Shown here: positions 4,552 through 9,875 of the stretch, piece by piece
Position numbering within the stretch: the stretch's first letter is position 1
Layout: each line of letters opens with the position of its first letter
Origin: a virus
Strand: one strand, 5' to 3'
Virus record (IMG/VR): IMGVR_UViG_3300001097_000050
Span: 1-26,755 of that record
Length of the DNA: 26,755 bases
Program-made: the position numbers and the translations under genes
The notes under the pieces: generated by a model
Database searches by the model: none
Told to the model about the DNA's origin: nothing
Seen by the model: the letters and a program-made list of their open reading frames with translations, nothing else

Positions 4552-4576
4552 CAAAGACATATCGCCATACTGTCAA
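4548..4576 (-). promoter_or_regulatory. Promoter overlapping the third DnaA box
   Basis: On the minus strand TTGACA (4571-4576) and TGTTAT (4548-4553) are 17 bp apart. The -10 overlaps the DnaA box at 4543-4551, and the transcript would run through the other two boxes toward the gene starting at 4434. DnaA binding could repress it, and its transcription could help open an origin; both are inference. Confidence 0.55.
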
Positions 4577-4586
4577 TGGTATAATG

Positions 4587-4769
4587 TTATGATATAATCC
4601 CGGCCGTCATCTGAAAAATCACATGCTCTAGTTCAATGTCGTAACGGCGCACCTCGTCAAAGTCACACATGCCTCCTGTGCGCGGGTCTTTTGTGCCTTT
4701 GACTTCCAGCCTTTTGCGCGCCTCATACTCAAGGCGTTGCCTATTTTCCATTGCTCTTTGGTGTTCCAT
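4587..4769 (-). CDS. Small charged hypothetical protein, 60 aa
   Basis: The strong SD AAGGAGG, seven bases before the ATG, lies within the last codons of the replication gene, so expression is coupled to it. The N-terminal half is a highly charged helix (MEHQRAMENRQRLEYEARKR), possibly coiled-coil; the rest contains a Cys in GGMCDFDEVRRYDIELEHV. No family recognised. Position after the replication gene suggests an accessory to replication, without further support. Confidence 0.65.
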   Translation of the reverse strand: MEHQRAMENRQRLEYEARKRLEVKGTKDPRTGGMCDFDEVRRYDIELEHVIFQMTAGIIS

Positions 4770-4771
4770 AC

Positions 4772-5500
4772 CTAAGCCTCCTTTTTGTATAGTGATTTAA
4801 CTACATACGCTCCTGGGTTCCTGACGCCATCTCGCATGGCCGACTCAATCAAATTATTAATATCACCCACGCTGTGTCGCTCTACAATCGCCATAGCCAC
4901 GCCCGGAAAGATTCCCCTATATCCAAGCAGCTTGTGAAAGATGTAGTAGCCATCGGTGTTTAAATGCGTTTCACGCTGCTTCATGGTTGGCTTCTTGCGT
5001 GCCGCCGCTGTAGCTTTGTTCTCTTTTAAAAATTCATAACCCTCATGATCTTTATGATCTTCATAAAGATCTTTTTTATTATGATCTTTATGATCTAAGG
5101 GCGTTGATTTTCCACGCTCGGCTTTTCGCGGCCCGCGATTTTCAACGGTCGGCTTTTCAACGGTCGGCTTTTCAACGGTCGGCTTTTCAACGGTCGGCTT
5201 TTTTCGGGCGACAATGTCGGATTCTGGTATCTCAAACCATAGCTTGGTACCATTTTTTGTAATCTTTTCATGCAGTAAATTACAGGCTTTAAGCTGCCTA
5301 GAGACCTTACGCCATGTATGATCGCCAAATTTAAATCTATTTTTGATGTCCTCGGGCCTCACTTGCCACCCGGCAGGCTTGCCGTTAAGGTAAAGAGCAA
5401 CCGCCAATGCGTCCGCTGATACGTCTGGGTCATTAACTAGGTAGTTAGGCAGCCACGAAAAGGGCGGTAATTTGTTTCCAATGATGATCTGACCTGACAT
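4772..5500 (-). CDS. Phage replication initiator-like protein with an N-terminal winged helix
   Basis: 242 aa. Residues about 10-95 form a helix-turn-helix/winged-helix region of the type found in phage O-like and plasmid replication proteins (LVNDPDVSADALAVALYL, WRKVSRQLKACNLLHEK). Residues about 102-118 are four KPTVE repeats, followed by a charged linker with two DHKDH motifs. Residues about 175-242 form a C-terminal domain (FPGVAMAIVERHSVGDINNL) that may contact a helicase or loader. The coding DNA of the linker holds tandem iterons and an AT-rich segment, as in the lambda O gene with its internal origin. Start ATG has GGAGAG upstream. No Walker motif is present, so it is not the helicase itself. 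Confidence 0.75.
   Translation of the reverse strand: MSGQIIIGNKLPPFSWLPNYLVNDPDVSADALAVALYLNGKPAGWQVRPEDIKNRFKFGDHTWRKVSRQLKACNLLHEKITKNGTKLWFEIPESDIVARKKPTVEKPTVEKPTVEKPTVENRGPRKAERGKSTPLDHKDHNKKDLYEDHKDHEGYEFLKENKATAAARKKPTMKQRETHLNTDGYYIFHKLLGYRGIFPGVAMAIVERHSVGDINNLIESAMRDGVRNPGAYVVKSLYKKEA
5045..5096. other. AT-rich, GATC-rich segment beside the iterons (candidate unwinding element)
   Basis: Five GATC sites lie in 49 bp (5047, 5056, 5068, 5083, 5092). A 16-bp direct repeat starts at 5045 and 5081. GATCTTTTTTATT (5068-5080) differs by one base from the E. coli oriC 13-mer consensus GATCTNTTNTTTT. The 11-bp arms GATCTTTATGA (5047-5057) and TCATAAAGATC (5061-5071), followed by six T on the plus strand, also resemble a weak plus-strand terminator. 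It encodes the DHKDH repeats of the replication protein. Confidence 0.6.
5108..5198. repeat. Tandem 15-bp iterons inside the replication gene
   Basis: Four perfect head-to-tail copies of TTTTCAACGGTCGGC (plus strand) occupy 5139-5198. A copy with two mismatches lies at 5108-5122, and a shorter degenerate one at 5123-5138. On the coding strand each unit encodes KPTVE. Exact DNA identity across four units, including third codon positions, suggests recent duplication or selection on the DNA. Their place inside an initiator-like gene parallels lambda ori iterons within O. Confidence 0.85.
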
Positions 5501-5622
5501 TATTTCTCTCCGTGAAATGTTAAAAACAATAAGACACTGGAATCATTCCCGTGTGCAACTAACTTAAATATATTTGTGTGGTGTCTTGACTGGGGGTGCG
5601 GGCGTGTTAAACTCGTGGGCAT
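5500..5622 (-). CDS. Possible small ORF upstream of the replication gene, 40 aa
   Basis: ATG at 5622 with AGGA seven bases upstream; the stop overlaps the replication gene start as TAATG. The product begins MPTSLTRPHPQSRHHTNIFK and has a hydrophobic stretch VLLFLTF. The SD and the coupled ending favour translation, possibly as a leader controlling initiator synthesis, but the composition is not convincing and no family is recognised. The alternative is a non-coding leader. Confidence 0.4.
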   Translation of the reverse strand: MPTSLTRPHPQSRHHTNIFKLVAHGNDSSVLLFLTFHGEK

Positions 5623-5642
5623 AGTGCTTTCCTGTTTCAGTG

Positions 5643-5702
5643 TGTGCCCGGCAGAATCGCAAAATTATCCCGGGCACAGCGTTTAAATAATTAAACCAGT
5701 TT
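5643..5702. promoter_or_regulatory. Palindrome group in the gap before the replication gene
   Basis: A 9-bp stem TGTGCCCGG / CCGGGCACA (5643-5651 and 5670-5678, 18-nt loop) is followed by three alternating GTTTAA elements (5681-5686, its complement TTAAAC at 5691-5696, and 5699-5704) that form two overlapping short dyads. There is no T-tract after the stem on either strand. Possible roles are operators, an RNA structure between the S16 peptidase and replication genes, or a processing site. Confidence 0.5.
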
Positions 5703-5725
5703 AACTACTTGCCACAAAATATCAA

Positions 5726-6247
5726 CTACTTCTCTTTACCCATAATCCCTATAAGCAATGCCTGTTGCACATCAACCGCACCCCCTATAAACAAATCTTG
5801 ATATGGCTTAATGCTTGGCAGCTCGGCAAAATTATCAAATGGAATTACCACTGCATTGAATTTGGCCCTGTGTGCGGCATACAGCTTGTCTGACACCCCA
5901 CCCACCCCGTTTATAGCCCCCTTGTCCCCAATCTCGCCCATAAAGGCTATATGCTGGTTTATGGCTTGTTTGGTTATGGCTGAATACAACGACATGTAAA
6001 TCGCAAGCCCAGCGCTTGGGCCGTCTATCGGGCCCGGAATGGTTATGTAAATCTTTAGCTTTGACATGTTTATGTCTTCTAGCTCGTCAAAAACCTCAAT
6101 AACTTTGTTGATAGAGGCAACGCATTCGGCCCCCAGGTCGGTTTTTATAAAAATATTGCCCTTGCCGCGTGTCACCTTGGTATGAATTTGGATAATATTA
6201 GAGCCGTGTGGTGTCCACACCACCCCGTGTGCAATACCTGCTTTCAT
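5726..6247 (-). CDS. Stand-alone Lon-type (S16) serine peptidase domain
   Basis: The 173-aa protein corresponds only to the C-terminal proteolytic domain of Lon; the AAA+ ATPase and N-terminal domains are absent. The nucleophile motif is DGPSAGLAIYMSL (S78), and the catalytic lysine is K121 in NGVGGVSDKLYAAHRAKFNA. The Ser-Lys distance of 43 residues equals that of E. coli Lon (S679, K722). GEIGDKGAINGVGG matches the Lon segment between them. The start has AAGGA at suitable distance. Without an ATPase it cannot unfold substrates alone, so it may cleave flexible targets, act with a host or phage partner, or be regulatory. The early-gene position argues against a purely capsid-maturation role. 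Confidence 0.88.
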   Translation of the reverse strand: MKAGIAHGVVWTPHGSNIIQIHTKVTRGKGNIFIKTDLGAECVASINKVIEVFDELEDINMSKLKIYITIPGPIDGPSAGLAIYMSLYSAITKQAINQHIAFMGEIGDKGAINGVGGVSDKLYAAHRAKFNAVVIPFDNFAELPSIKPYQDLFIGGAVDVQQALLIGIMGKEK

Positions 6248-6300
6248 CGTTAAAATCCTTTATGTTGTTGGCGGGCTTAATCCTTGTTGATCTGGTCATG

Positions 6301-6504
6301 CTAACAATTGATGGCTGGATCATCCGTTGTGACCCTGTTTTCAAAGCTTATAAAAGCCCTGCCGTCTTCGTTTAAAGTTGGATCATCTAGTGTTGCCTGA
6401 ATTACATCTCGCAATCCATGAAGTTCAGCCACTTTAAACTCGATTAGAGCCTCTCGATATCGCCCATCTAAGACAGGAACCGGGTGTAATTTATGATATT
6501 TCAT
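6301..6504 (-). CDS. Small hypothetical protein, 67 aa
   Basis: Overlaps the upstream gene as ATGA. The sequence begins MKYHKLHPVPVLDGRYREAL and is followed by a helix IEFKVAELHGLRDVIQATLD and a short strand AFISFENRV. Small soluble protein, no recognised motif. Located just upstream of the S16 peptidase in the same operon, with about 50 bp between them. Confidence 0.65.
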   Translation of the reverse strand: MKYHKLHPVPVLDGRYREALIEFKVAELHGLRDVIQATLDDPTLNEDGRAFISFENRVTTDDPAINC

Positions 6505-6722
6505 ATGTTGCGATTAATCGTCCCAATAAGTCCATGGCGTTCCTGCTCGCGCCTTCTGGCTTCCTCTATATCAAGGCCAAGCTTTGAATATTCTTCAAAT
6601 CTGTCATGCAAAATCGCAAGCCTAAAGTTGATTGTTTTGGCATCATGCTCGCTTGCATTGGCTTGCAGGATAGATGCCACATGCTTAAATTTGATGTATT
6701 CCATCAATAAATCTTCTTTCAT
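6501..6722 (-). CDS. Small helical hypothetical protein, 73 aa
   Basis: Almost entirely helical and charged (FRLAILHDRFEEYSKLGLDI then EEARRREQERHGLIG). The second in-frame Met (MEYIKFKHV) is an alternative start. Its stop overlaps the next gene by 4 bp, and it begins close to the stop of the small secreted/membrane-protein gene. No recognised family. Confidence 0.65.
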   Translation of the reverse strand: MKEDLLMEYIKFKHVASILQANASEHDAKTINFRLAILHDRFEEYSKLGLDIEEARRREQERHGLIGTINRNI

Positions 6723-6724
6723 GG

Positions 6725-6919
6725 CTACTCCTCGTTTATTACAAAACCACGCTGCAGTGCGCGTGCTTTAACGCATCGATAATATTCATCGCTCTTTGCT
6801 GCGGGCCAAATTTTCTCGCAAGTAAAAGGGTAAAAAATTTCATGATAACAAGCTCGCAATGTCACGGTGGTTATTGCCAGCATAAAAACTATCATAAGTG
6901 TCACTGTTAATGTTTTCAT
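6725..6919 (-). CDS. Small exported or membrane-anchored protein, 64 aa
   Basis: The preferred start is the ATG at 6919, which has GGTGA upstream and overlaps the stop of the 27-aa peptide as ATGA. The frame is open further to 6958, inside that ORF. Residues 1-20 (MKTLTVTLMIVFMLAITTVT) form a signal-anchor or signal peptide ending near LRAC, which only loosely resembles a lipobox. The remaining 40 residues contain three Cys and are polar. It might be part of a lysis or envelope-modifying set with the two membrane ORFs before it, but no spanin or holin motif is definite. Confidence 0.55.
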   Translation of the reverse strand: MKTLTVTLMIVFMLAITTVTLRACYHEIFYPFTCEKIWPAAKSDEYYRCVKARALQRGFVINEE

Positions 6920-6999
6920 ATTGCTTTCACCAACAAGTAAATCCCCACACAAAAGCATATGAAAAACACAACGCCAAGCATAAATTCAGACAAACTCAT
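6916..6999 (-). CDS. Tiny single-pass membrane peptide, 27 aa
   Basis: The frame begins MSLSEFMLGVVFFICFCVGI and ends YLLVKAI: a single strongly hydrophobic segment with a charged end. It overlaps both neighbours by exactly 4 bp (ATGA at each side), which is strong evidence for translation in so short an ORF. Function unknown; it resembles the size and topology of small phage membrane regulators or anchor peptides. Confidence 0.5.
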   Translation of the reverse strand: MSLSEFMLGVVFFICFCVGIYLLVKAI

Positions 7000-7196
7000 T
7001 CCCAGTTACCCCACATGATTACAAATGACATTAAAAATCTTGATGTTAAAAATATTGCAGCGCCAAAAGTCGAACTTAAGTATAAAAGCTCGCTCCAGCC
7101 CATTTGCCTGTCGAGGCGCCATGAAGTGCGTGTGGCAATTATTAATAAACAAATGGCAAGCCCTGCCAAAAAGCAATCCATTGCATAGCTAAGCAT
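6996..7196 (-). CDS. Small two-helix membrane protein, 66 aa (holin-like topology)
   Basis: Two predicted membrane segments, about 5-22 (AMDCFLAGLAICLLIIATRT) and 38-62 (LYLSSTFGAAIFLTSRFLMS), joined by a basic loop SWRLDRQMGW. Size and topology would suit a class II holin, but the gene sits among replication/recombination genes and not next to the lysozyme-like gene, so this is only a possibility. The ATG overlaps the end of the frameshifted gene (TAATG), and the stop overlaps the 27-aa ORF. Confidence 0.55.
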   Translation of the reverse strand: MLSYAMDCFLAGLAICLLIIATRTSWRLDRQMGWSELLYLSSTFGAAIFLTSRFLMSFVIMWGNWE

Positions 7197-7410
7197 TATC
7201 TCTCCGTTGCTAATTGTTCCCTGACTTTGTTGCAGACTTCTTCGTGGCCAAGCTTGGCCATTTCAGCTAGCATGTAACGCTCTGTAAACTCATCCATCGC
7301 ATGGTCGTTTTTAAAGGCCATCGTTTCCCACAATACAGGAAAATTTTAGCCCACTCTAAAAGTGGCACGTTTTTTGGATTGCCACCTGCATCTAAAATAT
7401 AATGTTTCAT
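7196..7410 (-). pseudogene. Frameshifted, shortened copy of a common phage protein
   Basis: Frame 1 starts at 7410 (ATGA overlap with the ERF stop) and reads MKHYILDAGGNPKNVPLLEW followed by AK, the start of a small protein seen in many phages. It then loses meaning and stops at 7267. The -1 frame continues NFPVLWETMAFKNDHAMDEF and ends at 7196 with LGHEEVCNKVREQLATER, matching that family's C-terminal part (LLWETMxF, then a GH motif). The switch falls in the run AAAATTTT (7340-7347), so one inserted base would restore the frame. The region that usually lies between the two motifs also seems deleted. It is either a decaying gene or a sequencing error in a shortened one. Confidence 0.65.
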
Positions 7411-8111
7411 AAGTCACCCGCAACTATGTCAGCCTGGGTTACCTGGTCTTTTTTTTGGATTGTGACAATAAGCTGTTTAATTTGTATGTCGCTAAGTTGT
7501 GCCAAGTCGTTAACTTTGTAATATGCCAACCATTTAGGAACAGCGTCCTGTAATTGCTTGGCATCGATCCAATCCATAAGCTTTGCGTATGACTCTGCCG
7601 TGGCGGCTGCCTCAGCTTTAGGGGGGGTTACGGGCGCCTTTGGCGGCAATGGTGTGTTTGGCTTAACTTCATGTGTTGTAGCATCAGCATCGCTGTCCCC
7701 CTCGATTGGGATGCAAAATGTTTGTAAACAGGCGTATTTATAAGCGGCGCTTAATGCTTTGTTGGTCGCCTTGTCACCCGAATCCATTGCCTCGCCTATC
7801 GTTACAATTGAATGTGCGCTGCCATCTTCGGCGCACACAAGAATGTACTCCACCTCTAGCGTTACATAAAACATTACACCGCCGGATTTGGTGGTTCTTT
7901 CAACCACGCTGCGCGATAAAACCTTGGGCAGTATACATAAGCCATGCTCTGCCAACACTGGGGCTAATGCGTTATATACGTCATCAATGCCCCGAAATTT
8001 CCAGTTTTGTTGCGTGTTTTTCTGATCTTTAGCTATGCCATCTTTTGACAAAGCGGCCTGAACTTTGTTTATGCACTGGTATACCTTTGGTATAGGTTTT
8101 ACATCGCTCAT
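7407..8111 (-). CDS. ERF-family single-strand annealing protein
   Basis: 234 aa. The ERF domain fills about residues 1-140. Diagnostic segments are WKFRGIDDVYNALAPVLAEH (38-56) and GEAMDSGDKATNKALSAAYK with the following YACLQTFCIPIE (106-137). A Pro/Ala-rich linker (about 149-175) leads to a C-terminal helical region. ERF proteins form rings on ssDNA and anneal complementary strands, as in phage P22 recombination. The start overlaps the upstream exonuclease by 4 bp, the usual synaptase-exonuclease pair; the exonuclease would expose the ssDNA used by this protein. Complete, no missing conserved segment seen. Confidence 0.93.
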   Translation of the reverse strand: MSDVKPIPKVYQCINKVQAALSKDGIAKDQKNTQQNWKFRGIDDVYNALAPVLAEHGLCILPKVLSRSVVERTTKSGGVMFYVTLEVEYILVCAEDGSAHSIVTIGEAMDSGDKATNKALSAAYKYACLQTFCIPIEGDSDADATTHEVKPNTPLPPKAPVTPPKAEAAATAESYAKLMDWIDAKQLQDAVPKWLAYYKVNDLAQLSDIQIKQLIVTIQKKDQVTQADIVAGDL

Positions 8112-9031
8112 TCTTTTTCCCCCATTAACCTAAACCTGCGCTGTGGATCCCCCATCAACATAAACTTTTCATATATTTCAGGGTTTTCGCGCCTTAAAAT
8201 ATTTTTATCAAAACCTTGAATTGGTTTGGTATATTTCCAGCTAGCTAGTATTGTACCGGAATTATCAATCAAAGTGTCGGCATCGCGCATATACATCTGT
8301 ATTTTTTCTTTTATAATTTCTTTGGCTTCAACGTTTGATTTAATAGCTTCGCACACCGTGCGATAAGCTTGGGTTAGCTGTACAATTTCATTGTCTGCAA
8401 TTATGGGTGTCGCGTTTGTTTCTTTGTATAAAGCTAAAATGTCTTGCGCTGTTTGTGGTTTTGGGCACACATTTGCTAAAACATGATTTCCCCAAAAGTC
8501 TTTTTCGCGCGTTATAAGCTTGCCTTCAAGTGTTAAATTTCTATCGTATTGATACCAACGCATTTCACGCGTCATAGCAAATACAACAGCTATATAAGCT
8601 TTATCAAAATTACCCACCGCGCAATAATGCGCCACTTGCAAAAGGTAATGAGGTGGTATTGTATTGTCACCATTGGCACCCCAGCCGCCGTCTCTAAACG
8701 CGGTTTTGCATTCAAGTATTGCGTTCTCATCTTTGATTTTAAAATCTATATTGCCCGCCATCCAGCTAAAGCTTTTATGCACCAGCATATCTGCCGCAGG
8801 GGTTATAATTTTTTTCCCGGTTTCGGATTCGAACCAGTCTGCCACGCCACGCTCAAAAAAATTGCCAAACTTAATGTGGTTTAAGTGCCCAATGTCTTCG
8901 GCTACCACTTGGCCCGTTTTTTCCATCCAAAGTTGTAATTTAGTTTTATATGGGGACATGCCGCATATAACGCTGGCATCTGATCCGGTGACAAATTTAA
9001 GTCGCTGCTCTAATTGTTCCTGGGTAAGCAT
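8108..9031 (-). CDS. YqaJ/lambda-type exonuclease
   Basis: 307 aa with the PD-(D/E)xK core of YqaJ viral recombinases. VTGSDASVICGMSPYKT (14-30) is followed by GNFFE with E60, GNIDFKI with D96, ECK with E107 and K109, and HYLLQVAHY with Q132. Family enzymes digest one strand of dsDNA 5'-3' to give 3' tails for the partner annealing protein, here ERF directly downstream. The C-terminal third is helical with a KSNVEAKEIIKEKI segment. It is the first gene after the promoter at about 9060 and has a strong SD, AGGAG, at nine bases from the ATG, lying in a palindrome. Confidence 0.93.
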   Translation of the reverse strand: MLTQEQLEQRLKFVTGSDASVICGMSPYKTKLQLWMEKTGQVVAEDIGHLNHIKFGNFFERGVADWFESETGKKIITPAADMLVHKSFSWMAGNIDFKIKDENAILECKTAFRDGGWGANGDNTIPPHYLLQVAHYCAVGNFDKAYIAVVFAMTREMRWYQYDRNLTLEGKLITREKDFWGNHVLANVCPKPQTAQDILALYKETNATPIIADNEIVQLTQAYRTVCEAIKSNVEAKEIIKEKIQMYMRDADTLIDNSGTILASWKYTKPIQGFDKNILRRENPEIYEKFMLMGDPQRRFRLMGEKE

Positions 9032-9036
9032 AATAT

Positions 9037-9090
9037 CTCCTGTATAGGAGCTTATGTTACCCTAGTGTTTTACATTTGTCAACAATTATT
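9037..9090 (-). promoter_or_regulatory. Promoter and SD palindrome of the recombination operon
   Basis: Minus-strand TTGACA (9077-9082), 17-bp spacer, TAACAT (9054-9059). Positions 9066-9090 are identical to 3423-3447 in the left early promoter. Between -10 and the start codon lies the perfect dyad CTCCTGTATAGGAG (9037-9050), whose minus-strand AGGAG is the ribosome-binding site. This parallels the left promoter, although the palindrome sequences differ. Confidence 0.75.
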
Positions 9091-9277
9091 GTCTTGGCAG
9101 CCCAAGGCCTGGGCTAAAATCTACATCAATACCGGTTTGGTCGTATATGATTTCTTCGGCAAATTGCTCTATGGGGGAGTCGGCGTGTTTGGTAATTTGA
9201 TATGCCTCAAAACCAGTTAAAATTGCAATAGCTACAATTACGGCAGTTATTATTGTCATTTCCTTATCCTTAGCCAT
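9086..9277 (-). CDS. Small membrane-anchored phage protein, 63 aa
   Basis: Residues about 7-25 (MTIITAVIVAIAILTGFEAY) form one membrane segment. The C-terminal half, SPIEQFAEEIIYDQTGIDVD followed by FSP, has the pattern xPIEExxExxIxxxTGIxxDxSP seen in small proteins at the end of podovirus structural operons. Function in those phages is not known to me. It overlaps the lysozyme-like gene by 8 bp; an internal ATG (MTIITAV) with AAGGAA upstream is an alternative start. Its stop codon lies within the shared 25-bp promoter block, so it is probably the last gene of the late operon. Confidence 0.7.
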   Translation of the reverse strand: MAKDKEMTIITAVIVAIAILTGFEAYQITKHADSPIEQFAEEIIYDQTGIDVDFSPGLGLPRQ

Positions 9278-9758
9278 GGTATGCGTATGCCATTACAACC
9301 GATCTAAAAATGGCGCTTGCCACTTTTATATCTGTTGCCCCTTTGTAAGTGTTGTAAATTCGCTTGTAGTATAGCGCCATTGCCTCAAAATCATCTGCCG
9401 CTGGCAATGGGTCTCTATCAAAATAGTATTTCATGCGCGCAATCATAACCGCTGCATATAAGTTGCCAGCTAAGTAATCAGCTTTAAACGGTAACATATC
9501 CATCTTTAAAAATTGTAACATTTTGCTGACAATTTTAGGGTATTTTAAACAAGAGCGAGTTCGCAAATCATTGTATGTTGCAGGCTCTATTTGCCATAAG
9601 CTTAGCGCTGGCCCCGGGGTTTGTTTTATATACGTAAGCCTGGACTCGATAATTCCGGTCCCTATGATTAGGTTCTCAGCGGACAGCCCCCCGAGCCCCA
9701 TAAAGTCCAGGGGGGGTTTAACTATTAAGTTTCTGAGCTGTGCTTGATCAAGCCCCAT
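9270..9758 (-). CDS. Lysozyme/transglycosylase-like protein
   Basis: 162 aa. The segment IIGTGIIESRLTYIKQ places a probable catalytic Glu at E38, followed by GPALSLWQIEPATYNDL, a G-A-L-x-L-W-Q-I-E-P-x-T motif typical of phage lysozyme-like and transglycosylase-fold proteins. A long helical C-terminal part ends in VMAYAYHG. It could be the endolysin or a virion-associated murein hydrolase; the late-operon position after the fibres allows either. No signal peptide or cell-wall-binding domain is visible. A classic holin is not adjacent. Confidence 0.75.
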   Translation of the reverse strand: MGLDQAQLRNLIVKPPLDFMGLGGLSAENLIIGTGIIESRLTYIKQTPGPALSLWQIEPATYNDLRTRSCLKYPKIVSKMLQFLKMDMLPFKADYLAGNLYAAVMIARMKYYFDRDPLPAADDFEAMALYYKRIYNTYKGATDIKVASAIFRSVVMAYAYHG

Positions 9759-9766
9759 ATAGTTAC

Positions 9767-9859
9767 CTAATAGCCATAATCTTTATTGTTTGACTTGCGT
9801 TTTTTTTCAACACTTTTAGGTTTTTTGTCTTCCTTTTTAGGTCCCATACCCTTAACCAT
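9767..9859 (-). CDS. Small Lys-rich protein, 30 aa
   Basis: An ATG at 9859 is preceded by an excellent SD (AAGGAG, five bases before ATG), and the frame encodes MVKGMGPKKEDKKPKSVEKK plus RKSNNKDYGY. It contains about ten lysines and no hydrophobic segment. Small basic proteins of this kind occur between fibre and lysis genes in other podoviruses; function unknown. The SD strength and the otherwise empty gap make translation likely. Confidence 0.65.
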   Translation of the reverse strand: MVKGMGPKKEDKKPKSVEKKRKSNNKDYGY

Positions 9860-9875
9860 AACATCTCCTTAAATA

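Noticed and set aside
4394-4597. 67-aa plus-strand ORF across the DnaA boxes
   Set aside because: No SD, unconvincing composition, and it overlaps the start of the minus-strand W-rich gene and a DnaA-box cluster.
5108-5198. Possible CRISPR array
   Set aside because: The 15-bp units are directly head-to-tail without spacers and lie inside a coding sequence.
5095-5328. 77-aa ORF with LKSRP repeats, overlapping the replication gene in another frame
   Set aside because: The repeats are the 15-bp iterons read out of frame; the main frame has better composition, an SD and a recognisable domain layout.
8826-8846. TGGTTCGAATCC on the minus strand, like a tRNA T-arm
   Set aside because: It encodes D-W-F-E-S within the conserved start of the exonuclease catalytic region, and no acceptor or anticodon stem can be formed around it.
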